From Pyropia yezoensis (taxonomy: Eukaryota; Rhodophyta; Bangiophyceae; Bangiales; Bangiaceae): a stretch of DNA of 64,000 nucleotides. Below, in pieces: positions 55,730-64,000 of the stretch. The notes beneath the pieces were generated by a model that worked only from the letters and a program-made list of their open reading frames with translations, was not told the origin of the DNA and made no database searches. Every line of letters begins with the position of its first letter. Positions within the stretch are counted from its first letter, which is position 1. The DNA lies in the NCBI GenBank assembly GCA_009829735.1, contig CM020619.1:26500063-26564062 (forward strand), in the 5' to 3' direction. A program made the translations under genes and the position numbers.

Positions 55730-56590
55730 ATGTCCTATCCCCAGGTGCTTGAAGAGGAGGAAGACCTCCTGATCGGGGAGGAGATGGAGGACAACGCGCC
55801 TGTCGGTCCCGACGCCGCGCGTTACGGGGTGAGCTCGTCTGACGACGACGCGCCTGCTGTGTCCGTCCGTCTGTCGGCCGGAGGACTGTCGTCCGTGTGC
55901 AGCGGCACGACGGTGCCGTCGGCCGGAGGTCAACCCGGCGGTCAACCCGGCGGTCAACCGCGCGTGGCGGCTTCTACCCCCCCTCTGCCGGCTGCCCGGA
56001 TGGAGCCTGGTGCCGGTGCCGGCTCACCGCAGCTACCCCAAGATGGTCCGCCGTGCGGCGGAAGTGGCGACCCGCAGCCGACTCCGGCTGGGCAAGGTGG
56101 TTCGGGGGTCCGGACGGTGCATCCTCAACGCGACCCTGACGTTGATGCGGGTGGTGATGGTGGCGCGACACCCGGGGTGGCCGGTCAAGACGGGGCGGGT
56201 GCCCGCACAGCTGGTGCTCAGGCTCCTGAGGCTGTCCAAGTGCCTCCCCCTTCCGAGGCGGGGGCGACGTCGTCGGGTGGGGGAGGCGCCGGTACCCTAC
56301 CCGCGGTGCCGCGGGCGTCGAACGGTCAAGACGCTCCTTCCCCCATGGCCGTTGACACCGGGAGCTACTCCGGGCGGGCGCCCGCCCTTCTTCTTCCTCC
56401 TCGGCCGCGCGCGCCTCCGGCGCCGGCCCCTCTGCCGGTGGTGCGTCCCTCGGCGCCCCCGATTCTTCCTGGTCCTGCCCGGGTTGCCCCGTTGGGTGGC
56501 GGCGTCGCCGTGGCGGCGGGTCAACCCGCCATGTCGATGTCCGACTTGGTGGCTCGGGTTCGAGGCCTCACGGTGCAAGAGTCGATGTAG
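55730..56590 (+). CDS. antisense ORF a of the retrotransposon
   Basis: The product has 286 residues starting MSYPQVLEEEEDLLIGEE, an acidic N-terminus followed by Ser/Pro/Gly-rich disordered sequence with a GGQPGGQPGGQP tandem and a short helical end (SMSDLVARVRGLTVQESM). It ends in TAG; the next ORF starts 12 nt later in the same frame. No family is recognised. Confidence 0.55.
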   Translation: MSYPQVLEEEEDLLIGEEMEDNAPVGPDAARYGVSSSDDDAPAVSVRLSAGGLSSVCSGTTVPSAGGQPGGQPGGQPRVAASTPPLPAARMEPGAGAGSPQLPQDGPPCGGSGDPQPTPAGQGGSGVRTVHPQRDPDVDAGGDGGATPGVAGQDGAGARTAGAQAPEAVQVPPPSEAGATSSGGGGAGTLPAVPRASNGQDAPSPMAVDTGSYSGRAPALLLPPRPRAPPAPAPLPVVRPSAPPILPGPARVAPLGGGVAVAAGQPAMSMSDLVARVRGLTVQESM

Positions 56591-56602
56591 TCCGATGGGC
56601 GT

Positions 56603-57565
56603 ATGCGGGTGGACTTCCACCTGGTGCATCCCCGTGGAGAGTCCTCCCGGCGCGTCAAGGTGGACCCGAGCTGGGAGCGGGAGTTGGTGCGGCTGGTCAA
56701 CCAGCCGAACGCGGTCCGGGTGGAACACCATTGGATCCTGAGTCAGCCGGACGACCGGCATGCGCAGCTCTGGTGCACCCGGGTGGGACGGGGTGAGGTC
56801 TACCTCGACCCCAACTTCGGGGTATGCGACTTGATTGCTCCCGCGTTGACGCGGGAGATTGACTACCCGGCTAGTGCTCGGGGGATTGCGTCGGCGGCGG
56901 AGCCGGTTGCGTTTGGGGAGACGGTGGGCAGTACCGGTCGGTATCCCGACTTTGACTATCACCCGGGGGTAGCCCCGTATCTGTCGTTGACGGCTCCCTA
57001 CCCGCCTATGGCGGGGTTGAAGTCGGCGTCAAGCTGGCGACGTAACCATGGTGTCATGGCGGATGCGTTCCGCACGGATATAACGTGTGCGTGGCAGACC
57101 GGCAAGGGTCGTGCGCCTGTATACACTCCTGTGCGTCCGCCGCTATGGCAGGAGGGGTGGGAACCCGCCCCTGCTTTCCGGTTGGACACCGGCCCTTGTC
57201 TCCGATACTTCGGGAGTGTGTTGGCCTCCCGACCGGTCCACCCGTTGCAGGGTACCTTCACCCTTGAGGTTACCCTCGGGCAGGCTTCATCCTTCTTGCT
57301 GTCCGTCCGCCGGCAGGGTCGTCTGTTTCATCTTCCGACGGGTGTCCGTCGGCACATCGCGCAGTTGGGCGTGGATCCGATAGCCGCCAAGACCGGGTTG
57401 GCCCGGGAGTTCGAAGCCTTGCTGGCTGTTCACGATGCCGTGAACTGGGCTGGGGTGTTGGCCCTTCCCCCGTACCGGGACCCGCAGGCTGGGGCTTCCC
57501 CCTTGCCTCGTCACTCGTTGCGTGTCCGGCGTACTCAGCCGGGTGAGCCCAGTTGCCATGGGTAG
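56603..57565 (+). CDS. antisense ORF b of the retrotransposon
   Basis: The product has 320 residues of globular-looking composition (Trp, Tyr, Phe and charged residues well spread; MRVDFHLVHPRGESSRRVKV). Little low complexity suggests a folded domain. No known domain is recognised. It ends in TAG and is in the same frame as ORFs a and c. Confidence 0.6.
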   Translation: MRVDFHLVHPRGESSRRVKVDPSWERELVRLVNQPNAVRVEHHWILSQPDDRHAQLWCTRVGRGEVYLDPNFGVCDLIAPALTREIDYPASARGIASAAEPVAFGETVGSTGRYPDFDYHPGVAPYLSLTAPYPPMAGLKSASSWRRNHGVMADAFRTDITCAWQTGKGRAPVYTPVRPPLWQEGWEPAPAFRLDTGPCLRYFGSVLASRPVHPLQGTFTLEVTLGQASSFLLSVRRQGRLFHLPTGVRRHIAQLGVDPIAAKTGLAREFEALLAVHDAVNWAGVLALPPYRDPQAGASPLPRHSLRVRRTQPGEPSCHG

Positions 57566-57601
57566 GCATCCACCGAGGCTGTTGCTGACCTGGGTATTCC
57601 C

Positions 57602-58189
57602 ATGGTTATCCATGACCCTCTTCAGGTCCTTGCCCCGTGGTTCGGTAACCCGATACCGGCGGCGGTTGGCCGTCGTCCCCGAGAGTGGGGCTCTGTGGGT
57701 TGGGAGCGTGAGGTGTCCCGTCGTCGGGCGGAGTACCGCCGTGGTTACGGTGGAGCCCCTTCGGTAGGGTCCTACCGGGCCTCGTATCAGGTGCCACCGG
57801 CTCCGGTGGTAGCCGTGTCGGCTCCTGTGGCTCCTCTGGCTGCGCCAGTGTCACCTCCCGCCCCTGTCCTATATGACGGGGGTCCCCGTCTCTGGTATGA
57901 GGGCGTTGACGCCCTTGTTGCCCGTGCAATGCGGGAGGGTCTCTCTGTTAGCTGGGGGGATATCCCCCCAGGTGCTGCGCTGGTTGGGTCAGCGCGTTGC
58001 TTCGGTGGCGTGCTTGACCGCCTCCAGAAAGCTCTGGAAGACGTGGAGGCTGGCCGCAGCACCCTCGTCCAGCTATGCACCGAGGTAACTCGGGTGATCG
58101 ACCGTCGTGACATTGCCGACCGGTGGAGCACAAAGGTATACGCGCTTACGCGTGAGTGGCCTCCCTCGGGCAGTGGGTCTACCCACTGA
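57602..58189 (+). CDS. antisense ORF c of the retrotransposon
   Basis: The product has 195 residues. The N-terminal third is basic, then a Pro/Ala/Val linker (PPAPVVAVSAPVAPLAAPVS), then a helical C-terminus (DRLQKALEDVEAGRSTLVQL). The 12 codons between the preceding TAG and this ATG also look coding, so ORFs a, b and c may be one ancestral frame of about 818 residues broken by two TAG codons. Confidence 0.55.
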   Translation: MVIHDPLQVLAPWFGNPIPAAVGRRPREWGSVGWEREVSRRRAEYRRGYGGAPSVGSYRASYQVPPAPVVAVSAPVAPLAAPVSPPAPVLYDGGPRLWYEGVDALVARAMREGLSVSWGDIPPGAALVGSARCFGGVLDRLQKALEDVEAGRSTLVQLCTEVTRVIDRRDIADRWSTKVYALTREWPPSGSGSTH

Positions 58190-58670
58190 GGAGTGCTATT
58201 GTTTGTGAGGGAGAGGGCCCCGGCAACCCTTCTGGTAGCCGGGTAGTAGTGAGTATAAACTCATCCCCCGCTGGGGGCATTGCTTGCCTCTGTTTGCTGC
58301 CCTGGGGGGGTACCCCTTCTGGCTCAGTGGTGCCTTGCCTCCCGTCCAACTTCTTCCGGTTGGTTCATGCTTGGGGAGGTTATCCTCCCTCACTTTGTAT
58401 CTTGGCTTGGGGAGGTCATCCTCCCGTGTAAGCTCCCTAGTTACTTCGATATTATCGGAGTTAGCCTTTACCTTTAAGTTAACTTATTAAGGTTCAGGTT
58501 TTTACTTAGTTACCTAAGCTTAGCTCTACTTAGTAACCTAAGCTTGGTTCGACTTAGAAACCTAAGTCTGATTTGACTTAGAAACCTAAGTCTGCCGTAA
58601 CCATGTCACACCCTACTTAGTAGGTATAAGCCTCACCCCCCAACAGCCGAAGTCGGTGTCGGTTGGGTTG
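58190..58670. terminator. convergent 3-prime region rich in hairpins
   Basis: This lies between the end of the antisense ORFs and the end of pol. Several perfect small hairpins lie here: CCCCCGCTGGGGG near 58265, GGGGAGGTTATCCTCCC near 58373, GGGGAGGTCATCCTCCC near 58410. From 58503 to 58594 four tandem units of about 25 bp each carry ACTTAG...CTAAG(T/C) inverted arms. It probably contains the 3-prime ends of both transcripts; the terminator role is inferred. Confidence 0.5.
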
Positions 58671-60266
58671 TTACAGTAGGCGTCGTCGCCTCATGTAAGG
58701 CATGAGGAGTTGGCGGGGTATATTTGCCGCTTGTTCCCAGGTGGGTGAGTCGTACCCGACCCACATAACCTTGACGTACCAGGGTCCTGGTAGGTCCGGG
58801 TCGGTATGTCCGACCACGCTCTCTACTTGGTATGGAATCCCATCCGGTCCCACCGGGTCATCTGACCGGTGGGTTGTAAGAGCTTCATGTAGCAACCCAG
58901 CCGGTACCGGCTGAGGCTGTTCCGGCTTCGGAGCAGGTGTGACATCATTCATACTGATGCGTTGGATCTCCGTATCGGAGTGTAAGAAAACAGAGTGGTC
59001 ATCTCTGTGGAGGATCTGGTACGGTCCCTTGACCGGTTGCATAAGCTTGTTCCCTCGGAACTTCTGGTGTATGATATAGACCCAGTCACCTGTTACCAGG
59101 GTTGCGTTGCGCACCCGTAGTCGGGCGTCGAAGTTCTTCTTATATCGAAGTTGTGTTCTGTCAAGGGCACCCTTGAGCTTAGGAATCATCCACGATAGCT
59201 TGGCCAACCAAGCTAGGTGGATGCGTTCGGCGGGTCGGCCCTTCGGTGTATCATACCGAGTGCACCTGCCGGGTGGCAGCGTCAGGTTACCGACGCCTAG
59301 TGGCATGACCCACTCCAGTGGGGCGATGTTTGTGCTCCGATGTGGCCTGGCATTGTATGCCAGGGTGAGTACGGACAGAAGCCTGTCCCAAGTGTTCGTG
59401 TGCTCGGCCACGTAGCACTGTAGCATCTTTACGATTGTGCGCTTGAACCGCTCCACCTGCCCGTTGGACTGCGGGTGGTAGTCGGATGCCCGACGTGGTT
59501 CGATACCGAACATGCCCAGGACCTTAGTGCAGAATGCCGACGTAAGGTTTGCTCCGTTATCGGAGAGGAGTTGCTTCATGACTCCGTATGCACTGATCCA
59601 GTGGTCAACCACTGCGTTCATGATCGTGTATGCCGTATCATTCGGGATGGCTGCCGCTCTTGACAGCTTAGTGAACCGGTCAGACATGACCAGGATGTAC
59701 CTGTTCCCTTCTTCCGTTATCGGAAGTGGCCCGAGTATGTCGATAGCGACCTGCTCGTTGGGCCCGTCAGGTGGGAATAGCTTCATGGCAGACGCCTGCC
59801 TATGTAGACTCATGCGGTTACGTGCACAGGGGTGGCATCCCCTTACGTGGTCGACCACGTCGACGGCCATTGCTGGCCAGTAGAAGAACCTTCGAATTGC
59901 TGCGAACATACGTGAACCCCCCGGGTGTCCGGCTGTAGGGTTCTCATGTTCTCGTTCCATGACGGCTTGCCGTAAGGACACGGGAACCACGACTTGATGT
60001 CGTCCATCGGCGGGTGCCCGCCGGTATATGAGTCCGTCTTCGTTCTCGGAGAAGATGCCGGCCGTACCGGCCAGGAGGTTACCACGATGACGTCTACAGT
60101 CATCGTCATTGGTCTGTGCCTCGCGGAAGTCCGCGAGGGTCAATGGGCACGCAAGGTGTGCCATGGTATGGTCAACCATACCCTGGGAAGCGTTACCCAC
60201 CATGCACACCGGTACCACCGGGATGTCCTCGTCCACCGGGCGGGTATCCCCGCTCGGGGTGTCGAG
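58671..60266 (-). pseudogene. pol, integrase and chromodomain part (downstream of in-frame TGA)
   Basis: This continues the pol frame after the TGA at 60267-60269. The integrase has an HHCC zinc-binding N-terminus (H in EREHENPTAGHPGG, then CHPCARN) and the catalytic D,D,E triad (VAIDILGPLP, LLSDNGANLTS, NGQVERFKRT). The C-terminus is a chromodomain (YQVESVVGH, WYVKVMWVGYDSPTWEQAAN), which in chromoviruses directs integration to marked chromatin. The domain order is complete and otherwise intact. Confidence 0.9.
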
Positions 60267-62858
60267 TCAAGACAATGCGTCTCCGAGATGGTGGGTTGAC
60301 CCAGCCTTATACACGGTACGGTAGTCGTGCTCGGCCATCTTCAGCCTCCATCGGGCTAGCCTCCCATGGCTATCGGAATCCTTGTCACCAAGGTTGAGGA
60401 GCCATCGTAGGGGTTCGTGGTCGGACCTCACGATGAACCTGGAGCCCTCCAGGTATGGACGGAGCAGTTGCACTGCCCATATAACTCCGAGGCATTCACG
60501 CTCGGTGGCACTATAGTTCCGCTCAGCCGGGTTGAGTGTCCGGCTGAAGTACCCTACCGGACGTAGGTCCGAGATAACGTTATCGGTACCGATCAACGTC
60601 TCTCCCTGTAACAGGGTGCATCCCACTTGTGTATCACACGCATCGACATCGATGACGAAGGTACCCAGTCTGTGCGGTAACGCAAGGACGGGCGGGGATA
60701 GTAGGGCTCGCTTCAGCGACTCGAATGCCTCCTCTTCGCTAGGCGAAGGGGGTTGGAGTACCTTGGGCAAGGTACTGCTCGTAAGAACCGTTAACGGTTT
60801 AGCTATCCGAGCGAAGTCCTTGACGAACCGTCGGTATACATTGCACATTCCCAGGAAGCTTTTGAGCTGCGTCTGGGTGTTAGGGAACCGGGCATCCCGG
60901 AGTGCCCGGGTGTTGGCTTCTAGTACACCTAGTTTACCAGGGGTTATCTGGTGGCCCGGATACTCGACCGTCTGTTGGAAGAAGGCGCACTTCTTCAGAC
61001 GCAGGGTTACCCCGGCGTTTCTCAAGAGGGTGAGTACCTCGTCCACATGTTGCACATGGTCATCCATGTTACGCGAGAAGACGATGACGTCATCGAGGTA
61101 CACTAGGCAGTTACGCCACTTCACCCCCGACAGTATGATGTCGATGGCCCGCTGGAATGTAGCGGGGGCGTTGGACAATCCGAAGGGCATCCTTAGGAAC
61201 TCGTACACTCCACTGTGACAGACGAATGCCGTCTTGGGGATATCCTCGTCCGCTACCGGGATCTGCCAGTATCCGGCATTGCAGTCGATGGTGGTAAACA
61301 CCGTAGCCTCCCCCAGGGAGTCGATGCATTCATCCATCCTTGGTAAAGGGTATGAGTCCTTCTTGGTAACCAAGTTGAGGCGTCGATAATCGATGCAAAA
61401 CCGAGGGGTTTGATCCTTCTTCGGTACAATAACGACTGGGGCACCCCACTCCGACATCGAAGGTCGGATCACCTTAGCTTCACTCATCCTCTTCAATTCT
61501 CCATCAACGATCTCTCGTTGCATAGGTCCCGCTCGGTGCGGTTGTGACCGGGCGGGTCGTGCGCCTGGTACCAGTTCTAGACGATGTTGGGTTGCCCCAA
61601 TTGTACCCAAGGCCCCGCCTGTCCACATGACGTCATGCTTTCTTAGCATCCGTCGTACCCCTTCGGCTACCGAAGGGGGAAGGTGGTCGAGGTCAGCCTC
61701 GGCCAGTGCCTTCAAGGCCTCTTGGTCCTTTGGCGGCAGGTCCGTCGGAGCCGCCGATGGGTTAGGCTTCCCGTCATCGGGTTGCTGTCGCTCGGTGGTC
61801 TCGGCGACCGCCAGTACTTCAAGTGGTTCCACTTGACCTTCCTTGTCAGGGGTAAGGATATCTCCTTCGTAGAGTTCGGCAATCCCGAGGATAGTTCCCT
61901 TCGGGAGGGTGACTGCCTTACGGCGATAGTTCGCCATCACTAGGAGGGACGACCCTCCTGCTGGGAGGTCTATGAGACCGTTGGCCATGGTCAACCCATG
62001 GCGCTTGTACGTCCGTAGGTTGGACTGGACTCTGCAGATGCCTGCGAGGTCACAGTTAACCGGGAGGACTGTCTCCGACAACGGCTCAAAGCGAGTTCGC
62101 TTGGCCAACCGAAGTGTCTTCGGTTCGACGCTTGCGTACACCTCAGCCACGTTAACGTGGCTCCCTTGTAGCGTCAGGTCCCTGACGATAGCCGTATGTC
62201 CCCGCTTCGTTCCGTCGGCTTCTTGAAGCTCGACGGTCCTCCGGCCTGGCCGGATTGCATCAACGTGAACGTTGATGAAGGTGCACCCCAGTATGCAGGG
62301 CACCGATAGCGTCTCACATACCAGGAAGTCAACTTCCGTAGTAAGTTCCCCGATGGTAACCCGCAGCGACATCGCTGCGGTCGTACGAATGAGGCGACCA
62401 TTCGCGTCCTTGATGGTGGGTCCCCGAGTCACTCTGACTCGCGGAAGCCACTTGTCCGGGAGGGTGTCCTTCCGGATAAGGTTGGGTCCAGCCCCTGTAT
62501 CCAGTACCGGGTAGTACGATCGTGTCGACTGGGGGTCAACCCCCAGTGTAGCTGATACCTTGAAGTTCTCCAAGGTGAACAGTACGTGGCCTACACCGAC
62601 ATCCGGTGTAGCTCGGGCATCCTGAACAGGGCCCTTGTCTGGTTCCATGTGACGGGGCTTCCCGTCCTTTCCTCCCAACCTTGGGGGTTGGTCATCAATC
62701 CCCTGACGCCGTGTCGTCGGGGCCGGAAGGTGTACCCGGGGGTTGATGCGGCGTCGGCTCAACCGCGCTCTCGGTGGGGCCTTCCCCGCGGTACTCCGGG
62801 GTGCCTTGCTTGGGTTACCGCAGCGCCCCCCGGTCATCCTTCCTCTTACTCGTTTCCC
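60267..62858 (-). CDS. pol, protease-RT-RNase H part
   Basis: The frame is entered by -1 frameshift from gag at 62852-62858; an in-frame ATG lies at 62837. Counting from that ATG, the aspartic protease motif VLDTGAGPNL is at about 111-120, RT catalytic YLDD at 580-583 (LVYLDDVIVFS) with the upstream FTTIDCNAGYWQIPV and FLRMPFGLSNAPATFQR blocks, and RNase H has VIDVDACDTQVG, SATERECLGVIWA and VRSDHEPLRWLL. It ends at a TGA (60269-60267) exactly where the conserved DALSR..D motif is expected, so CGA (Arg) has probably become TGA. Without readthrough, this copy makes no integrase. Confidence 0.92.
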   Translation of the reverse strand, partial: GKRVRGRMTGGRCGNPSKAPRSTAGKAPPRARLSRRRINPRVHLPAPTTRRQGIDDQPPRLGGKDGKPRHMEPDKGPVQDARATPDVGVGHVLFTLENFKVSATLGVDPQSTRSYYPVLDTGAGPNLIRKDTLPDKWLPRVRVTRGPTIKDANGRLIRTTAAMSLRVTIGELTTEVDFLVCETLSVPCILGCTFINVHVDAIRPGRRTVELQEADGTKRGHTAIVRDLTLQGSHVNVAEVYASVEPKTLRLAKRTRFEPLSETVLPVNCDLAGICRVQSNLRTYKRHGLTMANGLIDLPAGGSSLLVMANYRRKAVTLPKGTILGIAELYEGDILTPDKEGQVEPLEVLAVAETTERQQPDDGKPNPSAAPTDLPPKDQEALKALAEADLDHLPPSVAEGVRRMLRKHDVMWTGGALGTIGATQHRLELVPGARPARSQPHRAGPMQREIVDGELKRMSEAKVIRPSMSEWGAPVVIVPKKDQTPRFCIDYRRLNLVTKKDSYPLPRMDECIDSLGEATVFTTIDCNAGYWQIPVADEDIPKTAFVCHSGVYEFLRMPFGLSNAPATFQRAIDIILSGVKWRNCLVYLDDVIVFSRNMDDHVQHVDEVLTLLRNAGVTLRLKKCAFFQQTVEYPGHQITPGKLGVLEANTRALRDARFPNTQTQLKSFLGMCNVYRRFVKDFARIAKPLTVLTSSTLPKVLQPPSPSEEEAFESLKRALLSPPVLALPHRLGTFVIDVDACDTQVGCTLLQGETLIGTDNVISDLRPVGYFSRTLNPAERNYSATERECLGVIWAVQLLRPYLEGSRFIVRSDHEPLRWLLNLGDKDSDSHGRLARWRLKMAEHDYRTVYKAGSTHHLGDALS
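62796..62833 (-). promoter_or_regulatory. possible stimulatory stem downstream of the frameshift site
   Basis: On the minus strand CCGGGG (62833-62828) can pair with CCCCGG (62801-62796), giving a 6-bp GC stem beginning 18 nt after the slippery heptamer. The spacing is longer than the usual 5-9 nt, so a larger pseudoknot may be the real structure. Confidence 0.35.
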
Positions 62859-64000
62859 GCCCTTAATAGGGTGCTGTCCGCCGAGACCTCCGGCTGAGGA
62901 GGTGCCTCCTCGACGGCCAGTACTCCACCTGGAGCTGGCTGTCTACCCGGTGCGGGTCCGGGTGCTCTGGCGGGATACCCACCGGTGGATGCCTTGCGTT
63001 GCGCCGCTGCCCGCCGAGACTCCTCGGGGATGAGTGGGCAGGAAGACACCCAGTGTTGGGGATCCCCACACAACATACATCCGGACGTGCCGGTCCCCCC
63101 TTGAGTTCGCAGCGGGGTAGCCCCGTAGCTGCGGTTGCCTCCCTCGGGCGCCCGAGTGCCTGCTCCCTGGTAGGCCTTGGGTCCTTGGGTCAACCGGAAC
63201 ATGGACTCCCTTAACCGGTTGGATCGGCCCGCAATCTGCGGGGGTGCCTCCGTGCGCACCGCCCATGTTGGCAAGGGTTGGTGAGGGTTACCCGTCACCG
63301 GGGAGTACCCCGTAGTCCGTACGTACGAGACGCGACGTCCCGTGCCCTCGCTGACCTGGAACTGGGTCCCCGCCGGAGCGATGTATGCTACCGTACCGTG
63401 CTCATCAATCACCGGCGTCGCCGGTAGCAACAAGTGGCCCTGTTGGTCAACTAGAGGTTCATCCTCACCCGCCGGGGTGTGTTCGGTCGCCACCAGTACT
63501 GGTGCGGCCTTACGTTCCACCTTCTCTTGCCTCGGTACCGGGGTAAGACTGGGCTTGCCTCCCTCACCCTTGGGCTTCGGGGCCAAGGCACACTCCGGGT
63601 GTAGAACCCGGTAGGCGTCCCCTAGGGACTTGCACATATGCATCAGTCGACTGAAGTTCGTCCGTGCCGTGTTGGCGCCCCGTGCGGATATCCGCACGTA
63701 GTTGGGTACTCCTGCGAACAGGATGGCCCGTAGCTCCCCTTCTCCGAGGAGCTTCCCCAGCTCGTAGTCGAGCTCTTGGATCCGGCGTCCAAACATCTCC
63801 TCATCCTCCCAGGACTGGGCGGTGGCAGTGCGAAGGGCCCGATAGTGGTCCTCGCACTTGTCCTCACTGAGGTAGCTGCTAAGCAGCTCCTTCAATATCG
63901 CACGGTAATCCATGGGGGTGGCCGCAACCCTCATTCCCGGCATCGGGGATGCCTGGCGAAGGGTGCCTCGCACCCGTTCATCAACAAAGAACGGGAGGAT
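62846..64000 (-). CDS. gag, 5-prime part beyond the window
   Basis: At least 384 residues are present; the frame is open to the window edge. The first visible part resembles a capsid helix bundle (MDYRAILKELLSSYLSEDK, ELDYELGKLLGEGELRAIL). A basic/Pro-rich linker follows, then one CCHC zinc knuckle (CMLCGDPQHWVSSC, spacing CX2CX4HX4C) about 80 residues before the stop, for RNA packaging. The stop TAA is at 62848-62846, overlapping the pol frame. Confidence 0.9.
   Translation of the reverse strand: MLPFFVDERVRGTLRQASPMPGMRVAATPMDYRAILKELLSSYLSEDKCEDHYRALRTATAQSWEDEEMFGRRIQELDYELGKLLGEGELRAILFAGVPNYVRISARGANTARTNFSRLMHMCKSLGDAYRVLHPECALAPKPKGEGGKPSLTPVPRQEKVERKAAPVLVATEHTPAGEDEPLVDQQGHLLLPATPVIDEHGTVAYIAPAGTQFQVSEGTGRRVSYVRTTGYSPVTGNPHQPLPTWAVRTEAPPQIAGRSNRLRESMFRLTQGPKAYQGAGTRAPEGGNRSYGATPLRTQGGTGTSGCMLCGDPQHWVSSCPLIPEESRRAAAQRKASTGGYPARAPGPAPGRQPAPGGVLAVEEAPPQPEVSADSTLLRAGNE
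62852..62858 (-). promoter_or_regulatory. -1 ribosomal frameshift slippery site G GGA AAC
   Basis: In the gag frame the minus strand reads GCG GGA AAC GAG TAA. The heptamer G GGA AAC is a canonical X XXY YYZ site, in the correct phase, two codons before the gag stop. Slipping back one base enters exactly the pol frame. This explains why pol is in the -1 frame. Confidence 0.85.

Larger units (their letters stand above)
54779..64000 (-). mobile_element. Ty3/gypsy chromovirus-like LTR retrotransposon with antisense ORFs (partial)
   Basis: Order on the minus strand: gag (enters from beyond the window), -1 frameshift site, protease, RT, RNase H, integrase, chromodomain, a 3.5 kb region with antisense ORFs, polypurine tract, 3-prime LTR. 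The 5-prime LTR, primer-binding site and gag start lie beyond 64000. One TGA in pol makes this copy defective. Composition is less GC-rich than the flanking genes. At more than 9.2 kb it is large for a chromovirus. Confidence 0.93.

Overview
The window is nuclear DNA of a very GC-rich, intron-poor eukaryote. Housekeeping genes are mostly single long exons loaded with Ala/Gly/Pro low complexity. The two introns I can place (253 and 365 nt) both have a GTACGT donor and a GCAG acceptor. A bangiophyte red alga of the Porphyra/Pyropia kind would fit (that group is known for GC-rich, intron-poor, repeat-rich nuclear genomes), but this is an inference from style only.

Left part (1-27.4 kb) is a gene-bearing region made of alternating divergent and convergent pairs: an RS-rich protein with two hnRNP Q acidic-domain-like repeats (minus, 3.9-6.5 kb); the mRNA decapping enzyme DCP2 (plus, 7.4-9.5 kb); a DegT/DnrJ/EryC1-type PLP aminotransferase with a 31-nt first exon (minus, 10.9-12.5 kb); the U3 processome WD40 protein UTP13 (plus, 14.0-18.0 kb); an RBM39/CAPER-like splicing factor that lacks the middle RRM (minus, 20.6-24.3 kb); and a two-exon cytochrome P450 (plus, 25.2-27.4 kb). 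Four of the six act in RNA metabolism. DCP2 and UTP13 each carry an apparent one-base shortfall in a long C or G run.

Middle part (27.4-54.8 kb) is repeat-dominated. It holds a dead, internally deleted CDC48/p97 copy, two near-identical relics of a reverse transcriptase with an inactivated catalytic motif, an F-box gene broken by one in-frame TGA, and a nested tandem array. The array combines a 326-327 bp satellite with a 2.46 kb higher-order unit that carries the same predicted gene three times. The number of satellite units before each successive break falls 5, 3, 2, 1 along the plus strand. Each satellite unit looks like a duplicated exon plus intron. Right of the array lie a hypothetical RGG-repeat/coiled-coil protein and a divergent SET-domain protein.

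Right part (54.8-64.0 kb) is one large Ty3/gypsy chromovirus-like retrotransposon lying on the minus strand and running off the window. Its 363-bp 3-prime LTR has perfect 7-bp terminal inverted repeats and a polypurine tract. Gag has a CCHC knuckle. Gag and Pol are joined by a canonical G GGA AAC -1 frameshift site two codons before the gag stop. Pol has protease, RT, RNase H, integrase and chromodomain, but an in-frame TGA separates RNase H from integrase. Between integrase and the LTR lie about 2.5 kb of antisense (plus-strand) ORFs, all in one frame and broken by two TAG codons. The LTR ends 18 bp upstream of the SET gene ATG, in the same orientation.
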